Source: Hanleya hanleyi
Lineage: Eukaryota; Mollusca; Polyplacophora; Lepidopleurida; Hanleyidae
Length of the DNA stretch: 64,000 nucleotides
Assembly (NCBI GenBank): GCA_036873755.1
Contig: JAVTVY010020403.1
Coordinates: 1-64,000, forward strand
Direction: 5' to 3'
The notes beneath the pieces were generated by a model. It saw nothing but the letters and a program-made list of their open reading frames with translations. It was not told the origin of the DNA and made no database searches. A program made the position numbers and the translations under genes. Below, piece after piece: positions 8,466 to 19,604 of this stretch; position 1 is the first letter of the stretch; each line of letters starts with the position of its first letter.

Positions 8466-8519
8466 TTACAGCGCCGGAGGCGCTCCTGGATCCCCTGGAA
8501 AATCTTCTCCACCTCTCAT
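8466..8519 (-). CDS. 17-codon ORF downstream of promoter cassette 2
   Basis: The first ATG after the long promoter cassette (8517-8519) opens a short frame, MRGGEDFPGDPGAPPAL, ending at TAA 8466-8468 where the tandem duplication begins. The cassette otherwise drives a C2H2 gene, so this is probably the stub of a gene whose body was removed by the duplication or an insertion. It may not be translated. Confidence 0.25.
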   Translation of the reverse strand: MRGGEDFPGDPGAPPAL

Positions 8520-8760
8520 GGTATAGCTCCGGTGAGGCAGGCTCAGGCTGGTGAGGCTCAGGCAAGTAGCTCCTCTCGAGAGATAGGCTCAGGCTGGTCA
8601 GGCAGGCTCAGACTGGTCAGGTCAAGCAGGCCAATGAATGCAGCAATACCCTAAAAAGTCCCACTTTTATACACCTACATAAAAGTACCCGGATGTAGGC
8701 GCGGACGTAGGCGAAAGCATTCTACTACCCGGATGTAGGCGCAGACGTATGTGAAATTCT
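8510..8760 (-). promoter_or_regulatory. Long promoter cassette, copy 2
   Basis: This copy repeats the 360-795 cassette: CAGGCTGGTCAGG-type leader repeats (8535-8625), a conserved CAATGAATGCAGCAAT word, TATAAAAG on the minus strand (+ 8664-8671), then two ACCCGGATGTAGGCGC modules (8688-8710 and 8730-8752) containing ETS-like CCGGATGT and CRE-like GACGT. Confidence 0.6.
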
Positions 8761-9300
8761 AGTACCCGTCCATTGGTTCTCTTATCGATCGTTCACTGGC
8801 TCTTTTTCTCGACCGCTGATTGGTCCAAATGGAACTGCCCACCTTCCCACGTTAATTTACAATCCCCTTTTTGTGCTCAAGCTTTGTATATCGCTGCCGC
8901 AACATTGTTGCCGAACGTTGCCGAAAGGGAGACCTTTTGACCTGGATGTGACCTTTGACCTTTTGCCCCGACATTCACCAGCGCACTTCCGGTGATGCCG
9001 CGCACTTCCGGATAACCCGCGCGCGCGCACTGCGGCCGGGGCGGGCCGGGACGGGAAAAACCCGGATGAAAAATCCGGACCCTACGTCTAAGGAAAAATT
9101 GGAACTCTTTTGTGTTCGGAGGTAGTTTTTGTGAAACCGGAAGTGACGTCTGTGCGAACAACCCACACCACAAAACCACAACCACGGACTCATATGGGGT
9201 TGGTCAAACACACTGCCACGCACCCCCAAACTGCCTGCTTTCTATACTACGGCCAGACTGCGCATGCGCAAACCCTTGAACACGAACGAACCATTAGCAC
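8761..9300. other. Terminal region of element A without a gene
   Basis: No convincing gene. It holds two ATTGG words (8770-8822), short TGACCTTTGACC repeats (8930-8965), a GC-rich stretch (9015-9065, GCGCGCGCGC and GGCCGGGGCGGGCCGG) and two GCACTTCCGG words. A similar GGTGATGCCG..CACTTCC word occurs near 60340 in the same orientation. Open frames here lack recognisable features. Confidence 0.4.
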
Positions 9301-9560
9301 CATCGGATGCTGCTTCACGAGGGCTTCAAAATAAGACCTCATACGACTCCATCGGATCAATTGTGACCCATGTCGGCGCCAAAATGTCTTTTTCCATATA
9401 TTTGGTATACTGCGCATGCGCAGAATGACGGGAGTTTCACGTCACATCCACCCAGTCGGATGCTGCTTCACGAATGCTTCACATTGATACCTCACTCGAC
9501 CCCATCAGACCATGAGGGGCCTACCTAGACCCCAAAACGTCTATTTCCAAACCCTTTCCC
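9300..9560. repeat. Presumed terminal-repeat block of element A, internally duplicated
   Basis: Two copies of a block of about 90 bp at 9307-9400 and 9458-9550 (offset 151) share GATGCTGCTTCACGA, a CTCA..CGACYCCATC word and AAAATGTCTTTTTCC/AAAACGTCTATTTCC. The second copy matches 60450-60525 in inverted orientation (AATAGACGTTTT...GTCGAGTGAGGTATCAA). This fits a terminal inverted repeat of the Polinton family, but ends are not defined. Confidence 0.6.
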
Positions 9561-9721
9561 AAAATTCCCTGTCTGCCTGGATTCCAGCGAATAAAAAGTT
9601 AATGTTAATCATAAACAACATACAATTAATAATACTATCAAATAATTATGTTTATTATATTTATCAATATAATACAGACAATATTATGACTGAATCATGG
9701 TAACAGATATTCAAGGGTATA

Positions 9722-12700
9722 GGGAGCGTGTCAAAAGTTTTGACGTTCAAACTAAAAGAATGCGTCAGAAAATGAACAGGTACTCGTTCTTTTTCTTCCA
9801 GCAAACGAACGTTCGACAGTCAGAAAATGAACACTACCCCGTCAGAAAAATGAACGTCAGAAAAAGAACATTCTTTTTTGAACGTTCAAATTAGTATGTA
9901 TGATAGCGGTCAGAATTCGCTGAAGGGCTCACATTACGGCTATCGTGTCGACTCTTATTAGAACGAAAACAAAAAACAAAACAAAAACAGAACACTCGAA
10001 AAGGCAGCACCTTTGAGACTTAACTGTATTTATTTTGCACTAGCTTTCGTAGGTATATAACCCACTTTCTCTGAAGAAGTACTTTCGTTCTTTCAAAGCA
10101 ACTATGGCAAAGATTTGACGTTTATCTACAGCAAATTCAATAAATGTATTTAATATAATAAAAGTGGATCTTTCGTGCATATTCTGGGGAATTATTTACC
10201 GGGAATTATAGAACGAGCGACATATAGGAACTAACGCGCGTGTATTATTTTTTTGGAAGAAAACGAGATGAACTATATAATATTAAACTTCGACAGAGAA
10301 ATATCACCATACTGATTTGGTTTTATTAAAAGTCCGATGTGACCAAATATCGTAAAGAATGATACAATAATCGGGTGAACAAGTTGGTGAATTAAGCTCC
10401 TTAAAATGTTCGTAATTTGAATTAATTTGATAGACAAATAAGGACTTTGTTGTGATATCAAACCACACATTATTATGTTACGTATTTGTATGACATTTAT
10501 ATAACAAATTTGATAGATGGCGGATGTTGATCCCGAATGTTAACCGTATATGCTATTACAAGCGTCTAGTCCGTCATTCATAATCCAGCCGTCGTCCATT
10601 AGAGAATATCCGCGTCCATAATCCAAAGACCTATTCCATTTCCATATAACAGTATTAGCACCAAATTCAAAAGACAAAAGTATACATAAACATAGGCTTG
10701 TTTCCTGCAAGAGAGAAGCGGTCAACAGTTTTCAATGATGCCGGCAAGACATCATGATGTTCCAAAATATCAAATCCGTATCGCTGATCAGTATTCTTAA
10801 TCCATAATATTCGTTATAGAGTCGTCATCTAAAAATGATGCTTCACGACCCCTATTGCACTGTCCGACCTGCTCTGTATTGATAGTGTGTGACGCGCGTG
10901 GGCCGTCTGCACATGAGGCCCAGAAAGGGGGAAAACTCAAAGTCGTTGCCGTTCCCGGGTATATAGAGTTGTGAGGTGCATGTGTGCTTCATTGCATCAG
11001 ATTTCTTCACCGCTACTAATTTCGTATGGAAAATAGTGATAGTCTCCAGGTCCAGATGGCTTTTGATGCACACCAAATGACCATCCGGGATTTTCCTGGT
11101 AGGCCGTAACTGAGACTGTCAGCACTTGAAACTCGACATAATATTGTTTCAATTTAATTTATTACACATCTTGCGGTGTTCTAAATGCTGTTCGTTATAT
11201 TTATTATTTGGTGTCAAAAATGATCCATCACGGAAAGCCCCTTGAACAGATGTACATATAGCGTTGATTTTATTATCGTATTTTGATAGATCAATAAAGC
11301 TCAATAAACGATTCACTTATATTTCACCATAAAGTTAATATTGAGTGGCCTAAAATAAAAATAATTAACAGGATCAAAAGGTGATTTGCCGTTCCCGTGC
11401 TGACCAAAGTATGTTCAATAGATGCAATAAATAAAAGAGCATCTCGCTCGTCCTATGACGCCTTTTGTTTTGATTAGAGCATTATGTTCATCCCTGTGGA
11501 TGATCACTAAGTCCAATAATGTTCTTTTCTTCTCCCAAGGACCACGATCAGGAAATGCAAGGAGTCCCCATGCAGTTCGAAAGCCGTGCTTCTCACAACA
11601 GGACAAGATCAATAGTTGTTGAATGCATAGCCCCCCACCAATCATGCACCAGAATTGAGATGTCTTTAGCTACGGGTAGGAAATTGGTCATGTTTTGAAA
11701 TTATTAATATGCATTCATCGAATTTTTAACACCTGTCTTGGTTTTATAAATATAAAGTATATTTGACGCAGCTCATTTCCTGAACTGAAATTATAAATTT
11801 ATTATAGTTCACACTTGTTTAATTGGAATTTATACATCTCCATACTAACATTGTCAGAATCCTGGAGCCTAGTTTTCCATCTTTGTCCACACATGGATGA
11901 ACTTTGTCAGAGATATATAATGGAGAACATAAATCGCAATAGTAATCAAGAACAAGAAAAGAAAAAAACGTGTTTCCTTTTTGCTTGGAAATATGCCAAT
12001 TGCATCCGCGCTGGGGGAGAAAAGAGAACTTGATCAGCTCCCTATTTCCAGAGTAACCACAATATCGCCATTCACTTGGTTTAAATAGTTTATTTGACGA
12101 CAGGAGCGCAATAAGCCGAACTTATTAGTGCGTCTCCCAGTAATCGTAGAGGAAATACATAGTGACAAAAGTATAATATAGACATATAAATATACGAAAG
12201 TCATTCACTTATATAACGATTTATCCTTATGACATTGGGAATTTTTTGTCTTCAGTAATATTATCTTCAATAAGAAATGAGTAAATCAGGGAAAGTATAC
12301 AGGCCTACAAACTACATGTATGATCATTATAAAAAGACATGGCCCGACTGAATCACGCAGAGACGCCATGCAGCTCCCGTCATATCTCAAGGTAGGCCGC
12401 CATGTGAGGTCTCTTATTTGTCAATAAAACCATGGAGTTCAAAGTTTTAATTCCATGATAAAAAAAATAAACCTTGAATAAAACAGTTCTGATTGCCAAC
12501 ACATCAAGCCATTTCTTTAAAAAAGATATATGGACCGATTGATTCACGTGGAGACTTCATCACGCACGTGGCGCCCGTCATTATGCAACCTGTGAGGGCC
12601 CCTTCATTTGTAGGCTAAATAAAACAAAAGGACGCAGTTCAAACACCAACACATCAAAACATTTCTTTAAAGAAGATGGATATTTTTCATAGACCAATGT

Positions 12701-13824
12701 ATTGAAATATCCTTTGCGGAGCCTAAACCCTTCCTTCTTTCCCGCATACAAAGTATTCTCTATAGGGCCCATTTCCAGCGCACGAACTTCATTTTCAATA
12801 CATACTATCGGCTTCTTTATTAAAATTATACCATTTCCAGGCATTACAGATCGCTGGAATACGTTTGTAAGTTGATAAAGAAGAATCATTTAAAGTAACA
12901 TGTCCATGACGAAAGAATCTATCCACGGGACGCAAGCGCCGTAGGCCATGACTTTTGATCGCCCGACCGAGAATCTCATTTTTTTGGTGGATGAAGAAGA
13001 GATTCACGAAATGTAAAAAATTCAAACAAGTAAAACACTGGGGAAAATAAACAAGAAAGAAGTCATTAATTTATCTTGTCAAGTATTATATAAGCGAACA
13101 CTCATATATAGGTGGTTCCATCCGCCCATTTATTATTATTTACTTATTTATTTATTTATATATTTATTTACTTATTTATTTGTTTATTTGATAATACAGC
13201 ACTTGTAAACAGCTTTAACAAACTAAGATATGTAACGTGTAATTAAAATAAAACATTGAGTTGATGGGCTGCGAAATCCGTACGGGAAGCGGCCCTTAAA
13301 CTGCAATTTCAATCAATCTAGGTGGTGACAAACCGCTGAAGCGGAGACGGGACAAGAAAAAGAAAAACGTTTTACTTTTAGTTTTACCCTTTTTTTATTG
13401 AAGAAAATCACCGACATCGGTAATACCACTCCACATGATTACGGAATGCATTGAATATATACACACACGAAGCAAAAGACATGGCAAATTACAATAAAAT
13501 CTATAACACGGGAATGACGCGCGATGAGAAAGTAGATTTGATCCGGCGCGTTTCTTAGTATCGGGATGGCAGTTTTCTGTATGTTGTTTATTTCTGCTCG
13601 CGTCAAACGTCAGCCGTTTGCGCACGTGAGAAAATGAACATGCGAAAACGAACGTGCGAAAATGAACGTCAGAGTGCATTAAAAAAATGAACGTTCAAAA
13701 ATGAACGTTCGACTGTTCATTTTCTGACGCTGCTGTGTAAAATGAACGGCCTGACGCATGCGGAAATGAACGACCTCCTGTTCAAAAATGAACGCGTTCG
13801 CGTCAAAACTTTTGACACGCTCCC
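9722..13824. mobile_element. 4.1-kb TA-flanked element with 24-bp perfect TIRs
   Basis: Both ends carry the same 24 bp inverted (GGGAGCGTGTCAAAAGTTTT..., 9722-9745 and 13801-13824), flanked by TA on each side (9720-9721, 13825-13826), as in TA-duplicating DNA transposons. Inside each end lie clusters of AAAATGAACGTT/GAACGTTC subrepeats (9746-9895; 13620-13800), giving a fold-back appearance. The 3.7-kb interior is AT-rich, contains a diverged direct duplication (about 12340-12430 and 12530-12690) and a TTTA microsatellite (13125-13195), and has no recognisable transposase. It is probably non-autonomous. Superfamily not assigned. Confidence 0.65.
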
Positions 13825-13826
13825 TA

Positions 13827-15720
13827 AAGTTAAGCCGATCATAACAATATATAACACCATGGTATTGTTGTAATATCACCCAGGTATTGATCTTTGGTTA
13901 AGAATGTAATGAGATACATGTACACGTTCTTTGTGTTATTCTGTATGCAGTTCATTCTGTATGTATTTTATACATGTACATATACCAGAAGTGGAATTGA
14001 AATTTGAATAAAATAATCAAAATATGTTAGGTTTTTACCTCTACTCAGGAAATGAAGTCTTTGTTTCTAGAAGCTAAATCATTTTAGACACTCAAGTCCT
14101 TACCTGCTCAAGGAAGATAATTTTGTAAAAAAAAAGGTAATCCACACTGGTGCAGAGCAGAAATTTTTTATGACCTTTGATGATATTTGTTGAGCATGCT
14201 GCAGGACTTCAACTTCCATGAATCTGATATTATCCACACAATCCCATTCTACATGATATTTTTGCCATAGCACCGATAAACTAGATCCCTTCATGTATGT
14301 GGTCTAGATCCAGGAGCTATTGGGAGCTGCAGGTTTTGTAAAAGTTAGATCCAATTATTCTGAGAGAAGGAATGAAGTCCGGCATGGTTGGTTTAAGTTA
14401 GAACTGGGCATCCTTGGAAATGTCTGACCGATTGACACATGTATCACTCTGCCGGTGGTCATTACATGTGTAATGTTTATTTCCTGAGGAATCAGCTGAT
14501 ATCCAATGGGAGACGGGGGGGGGGGGTTGTGGCCAATCACTGACTCTGATTTTCACCACCTCTGTCATTCCACACCTTTCTGACACAGCTGAACCAATCA
14601 ATAGTCTGTTTTGGTTTTTCCATTTCATCCAGTACATCCATTGTGTAACAGTCCTGTTGCATCTGATATCAGAAGTGCTGAATCCATGACCTGCAAGTTG
14701 GAATCAATTGTATACATATTTAATATCAAAACTCACTTCATTGAAAATGTTTATGGCCTTCATTATATTTCATTCTTTCGTCATACACAACAAGATGAAA
14801 TCCATTATACCAGTTCGCACCTTTCATACGTGTACTTAATAGAACTGGAACCTGACCATGTTACAAGAATTTGCAAATGTATGAAATGAGAACGGAGTAC
14901 TATGAGAACTTAATCCAATTTATGAGTGATCAATAATATGAATTCTGAAGAACGATGCTGGATCTTGACCACTGGTTGGATTGTTGGAGTTCATGTTAGT
15001 GGCATGAGCATGATAAGAATCCAGTATATCATAATCTAAAACAGGATTGTTTTTATCAGTAACTTCTCTATGGAGCAATATTTTGACAAACGAAAATTAG
15101 ATCACAAAAGAGAATACGTATACTGTGTTTGAGGAATATTTTTGTCTCCCCAATGGAAGGCGAAATTTGAATGAATGGTCTGTGTTGTCAGTGTGTCTGA
15201 TGTCTCCCTTGCAAAGACAAGAACATTTTCTATGTAATTTATTATTTATTGATATATTTATTGATTTTCTTTTTGTCTAATTGTCTTCTGTTCAAGTCAT
15301 TTGGCATCGGTAAAACCTAAAATGTATATGATGGTCTCCTTCTTTCATCTAGTGATGACAAAGCATGTGAAATGTGATCGTATGGCAAATAAATGTCCAG
15401 TGGTATGTCCAGGGCTTAAAACTTAAAAAAAAAAAAAAAAAAAAATTTGGGAAAGGTTCCATCCATGCTATCAGTCAAAAATCTCAATAATGTACGCCTA
15501 CATGTGGAATGTAGACACCCCTTTACTTCAGCTAGAATTCAGAATAAGTTTATCAGGTTTTAACAAGGAAATTATTACAAAGAAAAGGCTTACAATGTTG
15601 TTCAAACAAAAAGTATATGTATATTATTTATCAGCTTTATTAAATAAGTTTACAGACTCACGCAGCTAGATCAATTTGATGCTTCTGCAATATCAAACCA
15701 TTACTGAACTGCCAAATGCC
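13827..15720. other. Unassigned AT-rich DNA
   Basis: No gene supported. It includes a G run (about 14515-14526) and a 21-bp A run (15425-15445), which may be the tail of a retroposed element. Short open frames show no domain. Confidence 0.5.
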
Positions 15721-15743
15721 AAAATAAACTCCAATCCAAGGGC

Positions 15744-16802
15744 ATGATGCTGGCCAGAGCTATTGTAGATCCGAGTACAGGCCATATTCCTTTAAGAGTG
15801 GCAAATTTTGATGACCAACCAAAAACACTGTACAGAGACACGCACATAGCCACTTGTCAACCAATAGACAGAGTAGTTGACGATATCAAAGACAGGGATA
15901 CAAAACACGACAGACTGAACCGTCTTGCAGTTAGTAAGGAGGAAGTACCTGCCCATGTTGGAGATTTATACCAAGCAGCAGTTCAGAACTTGAATCCAAA
16001 CCTATGGGGCCAAGTGCGACAACTCTTGTCAGACCATCAGGCTTTGCCAAAGATAACGATGACCTTGGCCGAACCAACATAGTCAAGCATACTATTAACA
16101 CCGGTGATGCAGCGCCAATCAGAATGCACCCTAGAAGGTTACCACTCTCCAAACGTCAAGATGTTGAGAAGGAAGTTTCATCAATGTTGAAAAAGGGTAT
16201 AATAGAGGAATCAACAAGTCCTTGGGCCGCACCAGTGGTTCTCGTAAAGAAGAAAGATTCTTCTCTCCGCTTTTGCGTGGACTATAGACTCCTGAACCTG
16301 GCGACTCAAAAAGACTCCTATCCAATCCCGAGAATAGATGACTCTCTGGATGCCCTAAGAGGTTCAACACTGTTTTCGACACTCGACCTGAAGAGTGGAT
16401 ATTGGCAAGTTGAGGTCGATCCAAAAGATTCTGAAAAAACTGCTTTTTCCACGACGTGCAGTCTATACCAATTCAAGGTTATGCCTTTTGGGGTCTGCAA
16501 CGCTCCTGCAACCTTCGAGCTCCTAATGGAGGCTGTTCTCTCTGGACTCAACTACCTTTCTACTGTACTTAGACGACATAATTATCTTCTCTGACTCTTT
16601 AGAGACCCATCTAACCAGGCTGAATGAAGTTCTGTGTAGAATCAAAGAGGCCGGTCTAAAATTATCACCAAAGAAATGCCATTTGTTTCGGAAAGAAGTT
16701 GAATTCTTCGGTCACATAGTCTCCAGTTTGGGCATATCGACGGATCCATCCAAAATCGGTGCAGTTAAGCAATGGCCAAGACCTACAAGTCTTACAGAAT
16801 TG
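15744..16802 (+). pseudogene. gypsy 1 pol: post-protease region and reverse transcriptase
   Basis: 15744-16080 is the linker between protease and RT (GHIPLRVANF). After a frameshift near 16040 the RT follows: LKKGIIEESTSPWAAPVVLV, FCVDYRLLN, FSTLDLKSGYWQVEV and MPFGVCNAPATFELLM, then a second frameshift near 16555 before the catalytic YLDDIIIFSD box in a different frame (16560-16590). The thumb region (KEAGLKLSPKKCHLF, FFGHIV) continues to 16802, where the 238-bp repeat begins. RT motifs are intact but cannot be read as one chain. Confidence 0.85.
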
Positions 16803-17040
16803 CAACACATATAAGGGAAGTGGGAAGAGGTGCCGACATACTGACTGCGTCACATGACTTCACAGAATAGTCTTCTGGTAAACCTATTCTAAAGCACATA
16901 CCAAGAATCTAACGATTCGTGATATGTGTTGTATCTCAGGTACGCTTTTATTGTACCTGTGCATGTGGCAACTTGGATGATATGACCACACGGCCCCTAG
17001 CACCGGCATAAGCGGTATTAGATACAAATCTAGAGAGCTA
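16803..17040 (+). repeat. 238-bp interspersed repeat, copy A
   Basis: Begins CAACACATATAAGGGAAGTG and ends TACAAATCTAGAGAGCTA, with an internal inverted ATATGTGTTG and a hairpin AGGTAC...GTACCT. Copy B at 19821-20058 has the same length with about 5 differences noticed. Both follow GAATT(G/A). The last 60 bp resembles 30420-30500. No coding potential; a SINE-like or MITE-like element is possible. Confidence 0.75.
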
Positions 17041-17455
17041 TGATGGAAATGCTCTGACAACTCGTATACTGGTAATTGGTGAGCTGTTTCGCTGTGACAA
17101 CTCGTACATTGGATATTGGTGAGCTGTATCGTCGTCAGATGTAAATGACGGCAATTAACACAAAAGACTAGTCTGTAAGGCCCGATGTCGACCCAGCATC
17201 AACTTCCCACACATGCCAACATATATCAAAGACCAAAAGGTCTGTACAGGGGGCGGGCCTCGGGGACGAAACGTCCACCAGCAGAATCCCGCCATATACA
17301 GGAATAAATTGCAACACATATAAGGGAAGTGGGAAGAGGTGCCGACATAGAGCACAGAGTCATCTATTCTCGGGATTGGATAGGAGTCTTTTTGAGTCGC
17401 CAGGTTCAGGAGTCTATAGTCCACGCAAAAGCGGAGAGAAGAAGTCGGAGCCTTC
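16803..17455. other. Composite insertion in gypsy 1 pol
   Basis: The insertion separates RT from RNase H. It consists of a 238-bp repeat copy (16803-17040), about 270 bp of unassigned sequence with two diverged copies of a 48-bp word (17055-17140, TGACAACTCGTA...TTGGTGAGCTGT), the first 38 bp of the repeat again (17312-17349), and an inverted copy of the RT segment encoding FCVDYRLLN (17357-17445, matching 16259-16345). This could reflect template switching or non-allelic repair. Confidence 0.7.
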
Positions 17456-18577
17456 ATTGGGACTTGTTCGTATTATAGGCGTTATGTAAAAGGTTTCGCA
17501 GATACAGCCAAACCATTGCACAAGCTGATGGAGAAAGGAAACATATTCAAGTGGACATCAGAATGTGAGGACGCCTTTGAAAAGCTGAAAACAGCACTCA
17601 CAGAGTCGCCCATATTGGCTTATCCATCCACTGAGAAACCATTCATCCTGGACACAGATGCCAGCAACATAGGTATTGGTGCTGTCCTATCACAGTTAGA
17701 TGACGAAGGGAAGGAACGTGTCATTGCTTACTTCAGTAGAACCCTAACCAAGGCAGAAAGGCAATATTGCATTACCCGAAAGGAACTGTTGGCCGTGGCC
17801 GAGGCTGTGAAACATTACCACCACTATCTTTATGGTTTGAAATTATTGGTTCGCTCTGCCCATGGCGCACTGAGATGGTTAATGCGGTTCAAAAATCCAG
17901 AGGGACAAACTGCTCGTTGGATAGAGACTCTAAGCACATACGACTTCCAGTTGGAACATAGAGCAGGTAAACAGCACGGAAATGCTGATGGCCGTTCACG
18001 TATTCCATGTGATACTTGTGCCTACTGCACACGGGAGGAACAGAAGGACATGCAGGATAATAACTCCATTCGAGTGATGACCAGATCTGGAAAATCATCA
18101 AACGCTGGTCCAGAGCAAAAGGACTCCAACCGCCAATTGGGTTGGCTGCATGGGAAATCCACCACAGAAATCAGGAATGCCCAGAACCAAGACACATCAT
18201 TATCTCCAGTCATCGCATGGAAGGAGACCGGCAAACGACCAAAATGGCCTAATGTATCAGCAAAAAATCCGGCAACAAAAGCATATTGGAGCCAATGGGA
18301 CCGCATTGAACTTAGGGATGGAATCCTCTACCGTCAATGGTTCGGTGATGGGGGACAATCTTCCTGGCAGCTTATTGTTCCCAGATCTTGGCGGGATGAC
18401 ATTCTCAAAGCCATGCACAGTGACTGTGGTTCAGGACATCTTGAAATAAACAAAACTGTTGCTCGGATGCATGGTCGATTCTACTGGATGGGTTACCAAC
18501 AAGATGTAACAGAGTGGATCAGGAAATGCGAGGAATGCCATGTAGAGCTCCAACAAAGAAGTTCATCGCACCTATGA
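17456..18577 (+). pseudogene. gypsy 1 pol: RNase H and integrase zinc-binding region
   Basis: The frame resumes with YYRRYVKGFADTAKPLHKL and the RNase H domain (LDTDASNIGIGAVLSQ, RKELLAVAEAVKHYHHYLYG). The usual RTDHGALRWL reads RSAHGALRWL, so the third catalytic aspartate appears replaced by alanine. The domain ends with HRAGKQHGNADGRSR. Then come a linker and the integrase N-terminal region (SGHLEINKTVARMHGRFYW, KCEECH). The frame runs past KCEEC into a stop at 18577, while the integrase proper continues in a different frame from 18514; a small indel lies near 18540. Confidence 0.8.
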
Positions 18578-19485
18578 ATCAGTATCTGGCAGGAGGACCG
18601 CTGGAGAGGATTGCTCTTGACATTTTAGGACCTCTACCAGAGACTAGACGGGGGAATAAATATATTCTCGTACTATCTGATTACTTCACGCGATGGACAG
18701 AGGCATTCCCAATGCCTGACATGGAAGCAGAAACCATTACTAAGATTGTCATGGATGAATTCTTCTGTCGATTTGGTCTACCTTCTGAGATCCATTCTGA
18801 CCAGGGCACTCAGTTTGAATCTAAACTGTTCCAGGGACTGTGTGACAAACTGGAAATTGCCAAAACGAGGACAACATCATATCATCCACAAAGTGACGGA
18901 CTGGTGGAACGCTTCAACAGGACTCTGGAGGAAATGCTCAGAAAAGTTGTTGCAACCGACCAACGGAACTGGGATGAGACATTACCCATGTTGATGTTAG
19001 CCTACAGATCATCACTACATGAAAGCACTGGTTTCTCCCCATGTCTGATGATGTTTGGACGTGATATTACGCTGCCAGCGGACCTCCTGTATGGTACACC
19101 ACCACAAGCAAAACAAGAAGTCAGTGAAGTGGACTACGTGCAGGAAACTAGGGAAAAGCTGTGGACGGTTCATGACATATCACGTAAAAATATGCAGGCT
19201 GCCAGTGATAGGCAGAAACGAGTCTATGACCGTCGCACAAACCAACACATCTACGAGGCCGGGGAAGCTGTATGGTTACAGGACAACCGTCGGAGAAAGG
19301 GGATTTCTCCAAAGTTGCAGAAACCATGGACTGGACCATTCCTCGTGACCGAGCGACTATCAGACCTAGTTTACCGGATACAGAAGGGCCCTGCTGCCAA
19401 ATCTAAAGTGGTGCACCATAACAGACTCAAACCATATCATGGTTCTGCGCCAAAGTGGTTGAAAAAGACACAAAAGACAAAGTAA
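18514..19485 (+). pseudogene. gypsy 1 integrase core
   Basis: This 323-residue open frame holds the RVE core with all three acidic residues: ALDILGP, IHSDQGTQFES and DGLVERFNRTLEEML. The C-terminal part has the GPY/F-type segment (LQKPWTGPFLVTERLSDLVYRIQ) common in Ty3/gypsy integrases. It is the best preserved part of the element and ends at a clean stop. Listed as a pseudogene because it is cut off from the rest of pol by the frameshift near 18540. Confidence 0.85.
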
Positions 19486-19604
19486 ACCACTCAGACCAGT
19501 GTGGGCTGTTTATGGTTGAGAACTACCCCTTGCGCTCTAAAAAAAACATAATCAGACATTAAAGTACTGTTTACTCAAAAGTTCTTTCACCGTGTTTTCA
19601 ACAG

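Larger units (their letters stand above)
6573..8480. repeat. Direct tandem duplication, about 958 and 950 bp
   Basis: 6573-7530 and 7531-8480 are nearly identical direct copies (offset 958), both starting GCACGAGTCCACTCC and ending near GATTACAGCGCCGGAG. Each holds an accessory-protein gene, a tail-anchored small protein and its CCAAT/TATA promoter. Few indels separate them; one leaves copy 2 of the tail-anchored gene intact and copy 1 shifted. Unequal exchange inside the element is the simplest origin. Confidence 0.9.
1..9590 (-). mobile_element. Polinton/Maverick-like element A, partial and decayed
   Basis: The minus strand carries the diagnostic Polinton/adintovirus set in compact order: RVE integrase, packaging ATPase, small basic virion-type protein, F54H12.2-like capsid protein and adenain-type cysteine protease. 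Start and stop codons touch or overlap at integrase/TM protein, TM protein/ATPase and capsid/protease junctions, as in viral gene blocks. No DNA polymerase B is visible; it may lie beyond position 1. At the right, a block at 9458-9550 matches element B (about 60450-60525) in inverted orientation and probably belongs to the terminal repeat. Exact ends and target duplication were not found. In-frame stops in two genes and frameshifts in several others mean this copy is not autonomous. Confidence 0.85.
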
